This document shows positions 10,663 to 21,100 of a stretch of DNA of 64,000 bases, in pieces. Position 1 is the first letter of the stretch. Each line of letters opens with the position of its first letter. Origin of the DNA: an uncultured Paracoccaceae bacterium (GTDB lineage: Bacteria > Bacteroidota > Bacteroidia > Flavobacteriales > Flavobacteriaceae); NCBI GenBank assembly GCA_943788135.1, contig CALSPC010000003.1, positions 186,001-250,000 on the forward strand. Reading direction: 5' to 3'. The notes beneath the pieces were generated by a model. It was not told the origin of the DNA. It worked only from the letters and a program-made list of their open reading frames with translations, and did no database searches. The translations under genes and the position numbers were made by a program.

Positions 10663-11403
10663 TTATTTTTTTTTACTAATCAGGTCTTGCAACACAAAAT
10701 AAGCCCGCTTAGACACTTTTTCTTCTGCTTTCTTTTTTGAAGTGGCACGAGCTTTGGCAATTACTTTGCCATCTATAAGAAGCTTGACTGAGAAATGCTT
10801 AATAACATCTTGACCTAAGTCTTTTTGGTTTTCATAATTAAAAATCTTTTTTTCTTTTTGACACCATTCAATAATAAGCCCTTTATAGCTCAGTATCTTT
10901 CCCTCCAAAGCATTAATGTCGACGTGGGGAGTAATGACTCTCTTATATATAAATTTCTCACAAGCGGCGTAGCCTTTGTCTAAAAAAACAGCCCCAATTA
11001 GTGCTTCTAATAAATTACCATGAATGTTATCTCCAAATTTATGAATTGGAATTTTTGTACGCATTAACGATGAAAGCTCTAGTTCTTTCCCAATATCGTT
11101 AAGATGTTCTCTACTGACAATCTTAGAGCGCATTTTTGTTAAATACCCTTCATCAGCATTAAGAACTTTTTCAAATAGATAATGGGCAATGACTGCGCTT
11201 AAAAGCGCATCTCCGATAAACTCTAATCTCTCGTAACTAATGGGGTTTCCCGACGAATCTTTCTGATTTATTGAGCCATGTGTGAAGGCTTTTCTGTAAT
11301 ACAATAACGTTTTGGGAGTGTAGCCTAGAATTTTACGAATTGAAACCGAAAACGCTTCGTTGTTTTTAGCGGTTGGTTTAAAAATATTTCGGATAGAAAT
11401 CAA
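10663..11403 (-). CDS. rnc: ribonuclease III
   Basis: 246 residues. It cleaves double-stranded RNA in rRNA and mRNA maturation. The catalytic domain shows the signature ERLEFIGDALLSAV (about 66-79) and the second acidic motif NLLEALIGAVFLD. The dsRNA-binding domain spans about 170-240, ending in a lysine-rich KARATSKKKAEEKVSKRA helix. The start is seven bases after the fabF stop, so it is co-transcribed with acpP and fabF. Confidence 0.94.
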   Translation of the reverse strand: MISIRNIFKPTAKNNEAFSVSIRKILGYTPKTLLYYRKAFTHGSINQKDSSGNPISYERLEFIGDALLSAVIAHYLFEKVLNADEGYLTKMRSKIVSREHLNDIGKELELSSLMRTKIPIHKFGDNIHGNLLEALIGAVFLDKGYAACEKFIYKRVITPHVDINALEGKILSYKGLIIEWCQKEKKIFNYENQKDLGQDVIKHFSVKLLIDGKVIAKARATSKKKAEEKVSKRAYFVLQDLISKKK

Positions 11404-11410
11404 AAGGTCG

Positions 11411-12661
11411 TTAGTCTAATTTCTTAAACACAACACAGGCATTATGACCACCAAAACCAAAGGTATTACTCATCGCCACTTTAACGTCTCGTTTTTGGGC
11501 TTTATTTAAAGTAAGGTTCAATTCTGGGTCAATATTCTCATCTGGAGTTACATGGTTTATTGTTGGAGGAACAATGCCGTGCTCTATCGATAAAATAGCA
11601 GCAATCGCTTCAATCGCTCCAGCGGCACCAAGTAAGTGACCAGTCATGGATTTTGTAGAATTAATATTGATGTTTTTGGCATGTGCTCCGAAAACTTCTG
11701 ATATGGCTTTAAGTTCTGCCACATCTCCAAGTGGTGTTGACGTTCCATGTGTATTAATAGCATCGACGTCCTCGGGTCTAATTCTGGCATTTTCTAAACA
11801 GTTTTTCATTACCGCAATAACTCCAATTCCATCAGGATGTGGAGCGGTCATATGGTAGGCATCAGATGATAGTCCACCACCAATAAGTTCTGCATAGATT
11901 TTAGCACCTCTTGCTTTGGCGTGATCGTAATCCTCTAAAACAAGAGCACCTGCGCCTTCGCCTAAAACAAAACCATCTCTTGTACCGTCAAAAGGTCTTG
12001 AGGCTGTTTCTGGGCTTTCATTTCGTGTAGAAAGAGCGTGCATGGCGTTGAACCCACCCATTCCGGATTGGTTAACGGTTGCTTCACTACCTCCAGTGAC
12101 AATAACATCACAATGGCCTAAACGAATGAGATTTAAAGCATCAAAAATAGCGTTAGCAGATGATGCACAAGCGGATACGGTTGTATAATTTGGACCCATA
12201 AACCCATGTTTGATTGAAATATTACCAGGGGCAATATCTGCAATCATTTTAGGAATAAAAAAGGGGTTAAATCGAGGTGTTCCATTGCCATTGGCAAAGT
12301 TCATTACTTCGTTTTGGAAGGTTTCAATTCCTCCAATTCCAGCGCCCCAAATTACACCAACTCTAAGTTTGTTTATGGCATCTAAATCTAGTTTGGCATC
12401 TATGATAGCTTCATCAGAAGCTACCATAGCATATTGCGCAAACCGATCCATTTTACGAGCTTCTTTACGATCAAAGAAGTCCGTTGCATTGAAATTTTTT
12501 AATTCACAAGCAAATTTTGTTTTGAAATGTTCTGTATCAAAATATGTTATAGGGGCGCAACCACTTTTTCCACTTATTAGGGCCTCCCAATAGGTGTCTA
12601 TGGTATTGCCTATAGGAGTTAGTGCTCCTAGGCCTGTTACTACAACTCGCTTTAGTTCCAT
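11411..12661 (-). CDS. fabF: beta-ketoacyl-ACP synthase II
   Basis: 416 residues. It elongates fatty acids by condensing malonyl-ACP with acyl-ACP. The catalytic triad is visible: cysteine in SACASSANAIFDA (about residue 165), histidine in NTHGTSTPLGD (about 305) and histidine in SMTGHLLGAAG (about 342). The C-terminal NTFGFGGHNA is typical. It lies 16 bases after acpP, its substrate carrier, and seven before rnc. Confidence 0.96.
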   Translation of the reverse strand: MELKRVVVTGLGALTPIGNTIDTYWEALISGKSGCAPITYFDTEHFKTKFACELKNFNATDFFDRKEARKMDRFAQYAMVASDEAIIDAKLDLDAINKLRVGVIWGAGIGGIETFQNEVMNFANGNGTPRFNPFFIPKMIADIAPGNISIKHGFMGPNYTTVSACASSANAIFDALNLIRLGHCDVIVTGGSEATVNQSGMGGFNAMHALSTRNESPETASRPFDGTRDGFVLGEGAGALVLEDYDHAKARGAKIYAELIGGGLSSDAYHMTAPHPDGIGVIAVMKNCLENARIRPEDVDAINTHGTSTPLGDVAELKAISEVFGAHAKNININSTKSMTGHLLGAAGAIEAIAAILSIEHGIVPPTINHVTPDENIDPELNLTLNKAQKRDVKVAMSNTFGFGGHNACVVFKKLD

Positions 12662-12677
12662 AAAAAATTAAAAGGTA

Positions 12678-12911
12678 TTATTTTGCAGCTTCAATGTATG
12701 AAACCGCTTGACCTACAGTAGCGATGTTTTCTGCTTGGTCGTCTGGGATTTGAATATCAAATTCTTTTTCAAATTCCATTATTAGCTCTACAGTATCTAG
12801 CGAATCTGCACCTAGGTCGTTAGTGAAGCTAGCTTCTGTTACTACTTCGTTTTCATCAACGCCCAATTTGTCTACAATAATCGCTTTTACTCTTGATGCA
12901 ATGTCTGACAT
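12678..12911 (-). CDS. acpP: acyl carrier protein
   Basis: 77 residues, acidic, four-helix. The phosphopantetheine attachment serine is Ser37 in [12 protein letters not shown]. It carries acyl chains for FabF and the other fatty acid enzymes. First gene of the minus-strand cluster, with its own promoter just upstream. Confidence 0.97.
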   Translation of the reverse strand: MSDIASRVKAIIVDKLGVDENEVVTEASFTNDLGADSLDTVELIMEFEKEFDIQIPDDQAENIATVGQAVSYIEAAK

Positions 12912-12941
12912 AATCTTTAATTTTAAGTTTTAATTAGGATG

Positions 12942-12949
12942 CAAAAGTA
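12942..12949 (-). promoter_or_regulatory. acpP-fabF-rnc promoter, -7 element
   Basis: On the minus strand this reads TACTTTTG, a full match to TAnnTTTG, about 30 bases upstream of the acpP ATG. The region upstream is A/T-rich without a clear TTTG. It probably drives acpP, fabF, rnc and possibly the IPExxVDY gene and pyk. Confidence 0.6.
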
Positions 12950-13091
12950 AAAAACTTTATATTAAAAAACATAATTACTTTAAAAATGTGTGCATATTTG
13001 TGTGGAAATCGACGAAGTGTTGCTGTTTTACTTCTCAATGTGAATTATTATTCCTTTTTTTGTTGAACAATCTCAACCCAAAAACTTTTTA

Positions 13092-13658
13092 ATGAAACGA
13101 ATTGCAATATTTGCCTCAGGTTCTGGATCGAATGCTGAAAACATCATCAACTATTTTCAGGATAATAAGAAAGCTGAAGTCGTTTTGGTGCTATCAAACA
13201 ACCCCAAAGCGCAAGTCTTGGACCGTGCCACTAGGTTGGGCGTCCCTAATATGGGGTTTAATAAACAACAATTAAACGATTCTAAATGGGCGGTTGAGAA
13301 TTTAAAAACTTTGGATTTAATTGTGCTTGCTGGGTTTTTGTGGAAATTTCCGGATCACCTATTAAAAGTGTTTCCAAATAAAGTCATAAATATACATCCA
13401 GCCTTGTTACCAAAATATGGCGGAAAAGGCATGTATGGCATGCACGTGCATTCGGCTGTGGTCGAAAATAAAGAGGAAGAGTCAGGCATTACAATACATT
13501 ACGTCAATGAACACTATGATGAAGGGGCTATTATTTTTCAAGCAAAATGTAAGGTTAACACAACAGACACCCCTAGCGATGTCGCGGCTAAAATTCATGA
13601 CTTAGAAATGAAACACTTCCCAGAAGTTATACAACAGACACTTTCGGAAGATGGCTAA
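13092..13658 (+). CDS. purN: phosphoribosylglycinamide formyltransferase
   Basis: 188 residues. Third purine step: formyl transfer from 10-formyl-THF to GAR. The N-terminal phosphate-binding segment is IAIFASGSGSNAENI. The active site has NIHPALLPKYGG followed by GMYGMHVHSAV, and the aspartate in YDEGAIIFQ. Divergent from acpP across 180 bases, and its last eight bases overlap the start of the RNase H gene. Confidence 0.94.
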   Translation: MKRIAIFASGSGSNAENIINYFQDNKKAEVVLVLSNNPKAQVLDRATRLGVPNMGFNKQQLNDSKWAVENLKTLDLIVLAGFLWKFPDHLLKVFPNKVINIHPALLPKYGGKGMYGMHVHSAVVENKEEESGITIHYVNEHYDEGAIIFQAKCKVNTTDTPSDVAAKIHDLEMKHFPEVIQQTLSEDG

Positions 13659-14292
13659 ATCCAAAAAAAAATATTATACCGTTTGGAAAGGACACCACAC
13701 AGGAGTCTTTGAGACTTGGAATGATTGTAAGGCACAAATCGCCAATTTTGAAGGTGCCCAGTACAAATCATTTCCAAGCTTTGCTTCTGCAAAAACGGCT
13801 TTTAAAGGAAATTACAAAGACTATATTGGGACCGCTAAAAAGTTTACGGCAAGTTTATCTGAAGCACAATTAAAACGTATCGGGCAGCCAAATTACAACT
13901 CAATTGCAGTAGACGCTGCTTCTAGCGGGAACCCAGGTGTAATGGAATATAGGGGCGTTGATACCCAGTCCAAAAAACAATTGTTTCACAAAGGGCCATA
14001 TCAGCAAGGCACAAATAATGTAGGGGAGTTTTTGGCCCTGGTGCATGGCTTGGCATTTTTAAAACAAAACAATAGCAACAGAATTCTCTATACAGACTCC
14101 AAAACAGCGATGAGCTGGGTTAAAAAACGCCAATGTAACACCAAGTTAGAGCGCACTGCAGCAAATACAGACTTGTTTGCTCTTGTAGATCGTGCCGTAC
14201 TGTGGTTAAAAAACAACACCTATACAACAGTAATTGTAAAATGGGAAACCAAGGCTTGGGGTGAAATCCCAGCCGATTTTGGTCGTAAATAA
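13651..14292 (+). CDS. rnhA: ribonuclease H1 with N-terminal viroplasmin (hybrid-binding) domain
   Basis: 213 residues. It degrades the RNA strand of RNA-DNA hybrids. Residues about 4-50 are the viroplasmin/hybrid-binding domain (YYTVWKGHHTGVFETWNDC). From about residue 88 the RNase H fold has the catalytic acids: Asp in IAVDAASSGNPG, Glu in NNVGEFLALVHG and Asp in ILYTDSKTAMSW. The fourth acid, normally a C-terminal aspartate, is probably in IPADFGRK. It overlaps purN by eight bases. Confidence 0.9.
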   Translation: MAKSKKKYYTVWKGHHTGVFETWNDCKAQIANFEGAQYKSFPSFASAKTAFKGNYKDYIGTAKKFTASLSEAQLKRIGQPNYNSIAVDAASSGNPGVMEYRGVDTQSKKQLFHKGPYQQGTNNVGEFLALVHGLAFLKQNNSNRILYTDSKTAMSWVKKRQCNTKLERTAANTDLFALVDRAVLWLKNNTYTTVIVKWETKAWGEIPADFGRK

Positions 14293-14315
14293 ATAAGTTA
14301 TTAGAGCGAGGTTTA

Positions 14316-14349
14316 TTGTTTTATAAGGACTAAAAAATACGTAACTTTG
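14316..14349 (+). promoter_or_regulatory. promoter of the PfkB kinase gene
   Basis: TAACTTTG at 14342-14349 is a full match to the -7 consensus; a TTG at 14316-14318 lies 23 bases upstream as a possible -33 element. The ATG is at 14373. Confidence 0.55.
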
Positions 14350-14372
14350 CTCTTTAATTTTTAAAATATCCT

Positions 14373-15302
14373 ATGAGTAAATTGGTAATTGTTGGTACCG
14401 TTGCATTTGATGCTGTTGAAACCCCTTTTGGAAAGACTGACAAAATTCTTGGTGGATCGGCCTCCTATATAGGTCTTTCTGCTTCACATTTTGATGTTGA
14501 TAGCGCTATCGTTTCTGTTGTTGGCGGCGATTTCCCTCAAGACTATTTAGATTTATTTTCGAAACGATCCATTGATATTTCAAGCATTGAAATGATTAAG
14601 GAGGGTAAAACATTTTTTTGGAGCGGACGCTACCATAATGACATGAATACTCGTGACACCTTAGCTACAGAGCTCAATGTGTTAGAGAATTTTCAACCTA
14701 TTGTGCCTGAATCTTATAAAGAAGCTAAGGTTTTAGTGTTAGGAAACTTGCACCCAATCGTTCAGTCTAGCGTTTTAGACCAAATGAAAGACGCTTCGAC
14801 TTTAGTGATTTTAGACACGATGAATTTTTGGATGGACAACACCCTTGACGATCTTTTGGACGTCATTAAGCGTGTCGATGTTATTACAATTAACGACGAA
14901 GAAGCGCGTCAGCTTACTGGAGAATACTCTTTGGTGGCTGCTGCAAAAAAAATCCATACAATGGGACCTGACTATGTTGTCATCAAAAAAGGAGAACACG
15001 GCGCATTACTGTTCAATGGTACTAATATATTTTCTGCACCTGCTCTACCACTAGAGTCCGTCTTTGACCCTACTGGGGCAGGCGATACTTTTGCTGGAGG
15101 ATTCGCTGGGTTTTTAGCACAAACAGAAAACATAACGTTTGAAAACATGAAAAAAGCAGTTGTATATGGATCAACATTAGCTTCGTTTTGTGTAGAAAAA
15201 TTTGGCACCGAACGCTTAGAATCTTTAAAACCTGATGAAGTGCGATCGCGCCTCATGGCTTTCAAAGCCTTAACGCAATTTGAAATAAAACTAACACCAT
15301 AA
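14373..15302 (+). CDS. PfkB/ribokinase-family carbohydrate or nucleoside kinase
   Basis: 309 residues. The family phosphorylates sugars or nucleosides with ATP. The N-terminal GGSASYIGLSASHF is the substrate-side glycine motif, and PTGAGDTFAGGFAGFLA near residue 233 is the second PfkB signature with the catalytic aspartate and anion hole. The substrate cannot be told; neighbours (purN, PurF-type amidotransferase) would suit a nucleoside, but that is only inference. It has its own promoter and a strong terminator, so it is monocistronic. Confidence 0.85.
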   Translation: MSKLVIVGTVAFDAVETPFGKTDKILGGSASYIGLSASHFDVDSAIVSVVGGDFPQDYLDLFSKRSIDISSIEMIKEGKTFFWSGRYHNDMNTRDTLATELNVLENFQPIVPESYKEAKVLVLGNLHPIVQSSVLDQMKDASTLVILDTMNFWMDNTLDDLLDVIKRVDVITINDEEARQLTGEYSLVAAAKKIHTMGPDYVVIKKGEHGALLFNGTNIFSAPALPLESVFDPTGAGDTFAGGFAGFLAQTENITFENMKKAVVYGSTLASFCVEKFGTERLESLKPDEVRSRLMAFKALTQFEIKLTP

Positions 15303-15304
15303 TT

Positions 15305-15335
15305 AAACGCGCCTTTTTTGGCGCGTTTCTTTTTA
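15305..15335 (+). terminator. rho-independent terminator after the PfkB kinase
   Basis: AAACGCGCC (15305-15313) pairs perfectly with GGCGCGTTT (15320-15328) across a six-T loop, followed by CTTTTT. It separates the kinase from the PurF-type gene. Confidence 0.9.
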
Positions 15336-15360
15336 AAAATAAATATAAAAACACACCAAA

Positions 15361-17259
15361 ATGAGCGATGCTATAAAACACGAATGTGGAATTGCACACA
15401 TTAGACTTTTAAAACCATTAGAGTTTTATAAAAAGAAGTATGGGACTGCTTTTTATGGCATCAATAAGATGTATCTTATTATGGAAAAGCAGCACAATCG
15501 CGGTCAGGATGGCGCAGGTTTTGCCAGTATAAAGTTAGACATGCAACCCGGTGAACGTTATATTAGCCGTGTGCGGTCTGTAGCTCAACAACCTATTCAA
15601 GATATTTTTGCACAGATCAATAACCGGATCAATACCGTATTGGCTGATCATCCAGAAATTGCAGAGGATGTAGAAGCTCAAAAAAAATTAGCGCCTTACC
15701 TAGGGGAAGTGATGTTGGGGCATGTTCGTTATGGGACATTTGGACAAAACAGCGTTGAAAGCGTACATCCATTTCTTAGGCAAAATAATTGGATGCATCG
15801 AAATTTGATTTTGGCAGGAAACTTTAACATGACCAATGTCAAAAGCTTATTTAAAAATCTTGTTGAAATTGGACAACACCCTAAAGAGTATACGGATACC
15901 ATAACTATTATGGAGAAAATTGGCCATTTTTTAGATGATGCAGTTTCAAAGCTTTACAAAAAACTAAAAAAAGAAGGCTACAATAAAATGGAGTGTTCCC
16001 CATTGATTGCAGAGCGGTTAAAACTGAAGAAGATATTAAAAAAAGCGGCAAAGAACTGGGATGGAGGGTATGCAATGGCCGGACTTTTAGGGCATGGGGA
16101 CTCTTTTGTCTTGAGAGACCCATCAGGAATTCGACCGGCGTATTATTATAAGGATGATGAAGTTGTGGTTGTAGCGTCTGAACGTCCGGTAATTCAAACG
16201 GTTTTTAATGTCGATTATGACCAAGTACATGAATTACCCCCCGGAAGTGCGATCATCACAAAAAAATCTGGAGAGACCTCTATTGATCAAATTCTGGAGC
16301 CTTTGGACCGTTTAGCATGTTCATTTGAACGCATTTATTTTTCACGAGGAAGTGATGCCGAAATTTATCAAGAGCGGAAATTACTTGGAAAACTAATCGT
16401 CCCAGAAGTCTTGAAGCAAGTCGATTATGACATTAAAAACACTGTCTTTTCATATATTCCTAATACTGCTGAAACGTCCTTTTTTGGAATGATCGAAAAT
16501 GTTGAGGAATATTTAAATAAAAAGAAAACAGAACAAATATTGAAGGGGACGCGCTCTCTTTCTGCCGAAAAAGTCACTCAAATTCTTTCGGAACATACGC
16601 GGATCGAAAAAATTGCGATTAAGGATGTCAAACTTAGAACATTTATTACAGAAGATAGCAGTCGTGATGATTTGGTTGCTCACGTATATGACGTAACTTA
16701 TGGGGTTATAAAGCCAGAAGACAACCTTGTAATTATTGATGATAGTATTGTTAGAGGTACAACATTAAAGAAAAGTATTTTGAAAATGATGGACCGATTA
16801 GCGCCTAAACGTATTGTAGTGGTGTCATCAGCGCCACAAATCCGCTATCCGGACTGTTATGGTATTGATATGGCAAACCTTGAAGGGCTGGTTGCGTTTA
16901 GAGCGGCTTTAGCACTACTAAAAGACACCAACAAATACGCTATTATCGAAGATATTTATGCGCGTTGTAAAGCTCAAGAACATTTAAATGACGGGGAGGT
17001 ACAAAATTTTGTAAAAGAGATTTATGCGCCTTTTACCCCAGAGCAAGTGTCGGATAAAATAGCAGAACTTTTAAGCGAAGACGGTATTAATGCTGAGGTT
17101 AAAATTATATTCCAATCTATAGAAAACCTGCATCTAGCATGTCCGAAAAATTTAGGAGATTGGTATTTTACAGGAAATTACCCAACGCCAGGCGGTAATC
17201 GTGTGGTGAACAGGGCGTTTATAAACTTTTACGAAGAAAATAACGAAAGAGCATATTGA
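15361..17259 (+). CDS. purF: amidophosphoribosyltransferase (PurF-type, long form)
   Basis: 632 residues, about 130 longer than classical PurF (around 500). PurF makes 5-phosphoribosylamine from PRPP and glutamine, the first purine step. The glutaminase nucleophile would be Cys9 in HECGIAHIRL, implying removal of an eight-residue propeptide, and NRGQDGAG follows. The PRPP-binding loop is VIIDDSIVRGTT near residue 459. Extra length is spread as lysine-rich insertions in the glutaminase half (around 160-230) and between domains. A second, classical purF elsewhere in the genome cannot be excluded. Confidence 0.85.
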   Translation: MSDAIKHECGIAHIRLLKPLEFYKKKYGTAFYGINKMYLIMEKQHNRGQDGAGFASIKLDMQPGERYISRVRSVAQQPIQDIFAQINNRINTVLADHPEIAEDVEAQKKLAPYLGEVMLGHVRYGTFGQNSVESVHPFLRQNNWMHRNLILAGNFNMTNVKSLFKNLVEIGQHPKEYTDTITIMEKIGHFLDDAVSKLYKKLKKEGYNKMECSPLIAERLKLKKILKKAAKNWDGGYAMAGLLGHGDSFVLRDPSGIRPAYYYKDDEVVVVASERPVIQTVFNVDYDQVHELPPGSAIITKKSGETSIDQILEPLDRLACSFERIYFSRGSDAEIYQERKLLGKLIVPEVLKQVDYDIKNTVFSYIPNTAETSFFGMIENVEEYLNKKKTEQILKGTRSLSAEKVTQILSEHTRIEKIAIKDVKLRTFITEDSSRDDLVAHVYDVTYGVIKPEDNLVIIDDSIVRGTTLKKSILKMMDRLAPKRIVVVSSAPQIRYPDCYGIDMANLEGLVAFRAALALLKDTNKYAIIEDIYARCKAQEHLNDGEVQNFVKEIYAPFTPEQVSDKIAELLSEDGINAEVKIIFQSIENLHLACPKNLGDWYFTGNYPTPGGNRVVNRAFINFYEENNERAY

Positions 17260-17381
17260 TTAAAACTACACTTTATCTAAAAAAAGTGCAGTTCGTCTAA
17301 AATAAAGTTCTACTATGTATTAAACTTATATATTTGAATCACCATAACATAAGTAGGTTAAGTTCATGGTAGATTTGGGGC

Positions 17382-17411
17382 AAAAAAGGTGAACGCAAGT
17401 TCACCTTTTTT
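17382..17411. terminator. bidirectional terminator between purF and sod
   Basis: AAAAAAGGTGAAC (17382-17394) pairs perfectly with GTTCACCTTTTTT (17399-17411) across a GCAA tetraloop. It has a T-run on both strands, so it can end both converging transcripts. An imperfect weaker hairpin without a T-run lies at 17264-17293. Confidence 0.92.
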
Positions 17412-17432
17412 ATTTTCCATTGTTTCTAAAGC

Positions 17433-18041
17433 TTATTTTGAAGCCAGAAAACGTTTTTCAACTTCCGTCCAATTAATAACATTAAAGAATGCTTCAATAT
17501 AGTCCGGACGACGGTTTTGATAATTTAAGTAATAGGCATGTTCCCAAACATCTAATCCTAAAATTGGAGTTCCACCACAAGATACACCTGGCATTAGCGG
17601 GTTGTCTTGGTTTGGGGTAGCGCATACTTCAACTTTTCCACCTTCATGTACGCATAGCCAAGCCCAACCAGACCCAAATTGTGTCGCAGCAGCTTTACTA
17701 AAAGCAGTTTTAAAATCTTCAAACGTACCATAGGCAGCAAGAATGGCCTCTTTAAGTTCTCCAGAAAGTGCTTGTTTCCCTTCAGGGTTCATAATGTTCC
17801 AAAATAGAGAGTGGTTATAAAAACCACCACCATTATTTCGTACGGCCTTATTAGACATGTCTAAGTTTCCAAGAATGGTTTCAATTGCGCTGTTTTCTAA
17901 ATCGGTTCCGGCAATTGCTGCATTTAGATTGTTGGTATAGCCATTGTGATGTTTAGAATGGTGTATTTCCATTGTTTTCGCGTCAATATGAGGCTCGAGT
18001 GCGTCATAAGCATAATTTAATTTTGGTAATTCAAAAGCCAT
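17433..18041 (-). CDS. sodA: superoxide dismutase (Fe/Mn)
   Basis: 202 residues from the ATG at 18041, whose product begins [15 protein letters not shown] as in the family; an open frame 17 codons upstream is not needed. It dismutates superoxide. Metal ligands are in [12 protein letters not shown] (first histidine), NHSLFWNIM (second), and the C-terminal [17 protein letters not shown] (Asp and His). Whether iron or manganese is used cannot be told. The minus-strand TAAATTTG at 18082-18075 is a likely -7 promoter element. Confidence 0.94.
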   Translation of the reverse strand: MAFELPKLNYAYDALEPHIDAKTMEIHHSKHHNGYTNNLNAAIAGTDLENSAIETILGNLDMSNKAVRNNGGGFYNHSLFWNIMNPEGKQALSGELKEAILAAYGTFEDFKTAFSKAAATQFGSGWAWLCVHEGGKVEVCATPNQDNPLMPGVSCGGTPILGLDVWEHAYYLNYQNRRPDYIEAFFNVINWTEVEKRFLASK

Positions 18042-18149
18042 AAGAATATGTTTTAAGTGTTTATTTATTTCGTTCAAATTTACGATAATCAAATAAAATT
18101 TACGCGCTTATCTAATTAAGATTGTTTATTTTAGTATAAATTTTATTTA

Positions 18150-21100
18150 GTGAGCGCTTCAACATTCAACATCTATAATGCTTCGGCAGGTAGTGGCAAA
18201 ACATTTACGTTGGTTAAAGACTATTTAAAAATAGTACTGACTTCTAAGGAGTTTTTGCCCCATCGTCATGTTTTAGCTATCACGTTTACTAATAAGGCTG
18301 TCGACGAAATGAAAACGCGCATTGTAGAGGCGCTTATGGCTTTTGCATCACCATCGATTTTAAGTGCCTCGGACCCTTTATTTGACCAAGTAGTAGATGA
18401 GTTGGCAAGTTCGCCTAAAGAGATTCATATTAAATCCAGAAAAGTATTAAATAAAATCCTACATAATTACGCTGCTTTTGACATTTTGACCATTGATAAA
18501 TTCACTCAAAAGTTGATTCGAACTTTTGCGTTTGACCTTAAGCTGCCAATGAATTTTGAAGTCGAGTTAGACACTGATCTTTTACTTCAAAAAGCAGTCA
18601 ATAGCGTATTATCAAAAGCAGGAAAAAATTCAGCACTCACAAAAGTCTTAGTTGAATTTGCAATTGAAAAAGCGGATGATGACAAGAGCTGGAATATTGC
18701 TTTAGATCTCGTTAAAACAGCCAAGCTATTAACGAATGAAACTGATGCCCCTTTTTTACTGGAGCTTTCACAGCGTTCATTGCAAGATTTTGTTGTGCTT
18801 AAAACAGCTCTGCAAAAAGAAATTAAACAAACAAGGGCGCAAATTATAGTGCTTTCTAATCAGGTTTTAGAGTTGATTACAGCAAACGGAATTGAGTTTT
18901 CAGATTTTATACGCAGCTCCTTGCCTAACTATTTTAAAGCCTTGTCCTCCGGAAAATTTGACATTAAGTATGATGCAATATGGCAGCAAACGATTGAAAC
19001 AACTTCTTTGTACCCCAAAACAACAGCAGCTCATATCGCTGAGACTATTGAGGTGCTTCGACCGCAACTTGTAGATGCATTCCACAAAACAAAACAAGGC
19101 GCATACCGCTTACGGTACTTAAAAAATATACTAAAAAACACAACACCACTTTCAGTTTTAAATCTAATTAATCAGGAACTAAAAACAATCAAAGAGGATG
19201 AAAATTTGTTGATGATTTCGGAATTTAATACAATTATAAGCCAACAAATAAAAGAACAACCCGCACCATTTATTTATGAACGTATAGGCGAACAATTCAA
19301 TCATTTTTTTATTGATGAATTTCAAGACACTTCAGAGTTGCAATGGAAAAACTTGGTGCCGTTACTAACCAATGCTTTGGCCGAAGAAAATGGAAGTGTG
19401 ATGTTGGTAGGCGATGCTAAACAAGCAATTTATCGCTGGAGAGGAGGAAAGGCGGAACAGTTTATAAACCTACATGCGAATACAACAGATTTTCCTTTTG
19501 ACGCCTCGCCTTTACACCTTCCAACCAATTATAGAAGCTGTAGGAAAGTGGTGGCGTTTAACAATAGTTTTTTTAATCATCTTTCGACAGTTGTTTTTTC
19601 TAATGAAACCTATAAATCGCTCTACCAGTTTACGCCTCAGTTGGAGTTTAATCCTAAAACGGGATATGTAAATATTTCCTTGTTAGAATTTGAAAAAGGT
19701 GCAGACAAATCACTTTTATATGCAGAAAAAGTTCTAAGTATCATAACCGCTTATTTAGCTTCAGATGAAGATGCAGCATGGAAAGACATTTGTGTTTTGG
19801 TTCGTAAACGAAAAGAAGGCGTAGCTGTAGCAAATCTGTTAAGTCAGCATAAAATCGATATTGTATCAAGTGAGACGCTTTTAGTGGCGCAGTCCGCAGA
19901 AGTTAACTATATTATAAGTCTTTTAGAATACATTCATGAACCTTCAAATAGTGAAGCCAAACTTGAAGTTATCAATTATATCGCAGCGCATAAGGCTGTA
20001 GGAGACCCACACCTGTTTCGCCTAAAATACATCGCATTAGAGCGCTCAGACTTTTTTAAAACACTACAATCTTTAGGTGTTATTTTCTCCCCTTCAACAG
20101 CTCTACAGCTTTCTATTTATGAAGCTGTAGAGTATATCATTAGTAGTTTTCAATTGGTAAAAACATCGGACGCTTACCTTCAGTTTTTTTTAGATTTTGT
20201 ATTAGAATTTACGCTAAAACCCATGGCTAGTGTTCGTCAATTTATAGACTATTTTAATCTAAAAAAAGATAGTTTGAGCGTAGTAACTCCAAAAGGAATT
20301 AATGCCGTACAAATTATGACAATTCATAAATCGAAAGGGCTAGAATTTCCAGTCGTTATTTTCCCTTATGCAGAACTAAATATTTATAAAGAATTAGAAC
20401 CCAAAGAATGGTTACCAATAGAGGATGCCTTCGCGCCTTTTTCGCAGTTTTTATTAAACTATAACAAAGACTTTGAGTCTTTTGGGCCTGAGGGTGCTTC
20501 TGTTTTTAAAGCGCACCAATCCAAATTAGAATTGGACAATATTAATCTATTTTATGTTGCATTAACTAGGGCCGTTGAACAGCTGTATATAGTAGGGAAT
20601 GCATCGGTTTCTAGCAAGGGCGTAGAAAATCTTAAAACATATTCAGGGCTTTTGATACACTACTTGAAGTCTTGTGGAAGGTGGGAGGACACAAAATTGG
20701 AGTATGAATTTGGAACTTTAGAAAAAATAGACAGATCAAAAGACACCAAACACCCAACAGTAGTTCAACGAAGCTTTATTTCTACGCCAAAGGACCATCT
20801 AAACGTGACCATGGCCACAAACGCAGGATATTTATGGGATACGAGTCAGAAAGAAGCACTAGAAAGAGGGAACTTGATTCATTTGTTAATGTCTAAAATC
20901 TATACCAAATTAGATGTCAAAACCACATTGAATACTTTTTATAAAGCTGGGACGATCTCATTGGCGCAAAGCCAAGAGCTCTCAAACACTATAGATGCCA
21001 TTGTGAGTCACCCATTACTATCTCCGTATTATAGTTCTGATGTGGTAGTTTATAATGAAAGAGAAATTATGACCTCAAGCGGAAAAACTATTATTCCCGA

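Noticed and set aside
12210-12593. Plus-strand frame opposite fabF
   Set aside because: It is the shadow of the highly conserved fabF reading frame and has no family resemblance.
17264-17293. Second terminator after purF
   Set aside because: The stem has a mismatch and no T-run follows; the hairpin at 17382 is the clear terminator.
18042-18092. N-terminal extension of superoxide dismutase
   Set aside because: The 17 extra residues are not of signal type and the family starts at MAFELPKL; the -7 promoter element lies within this stretch.
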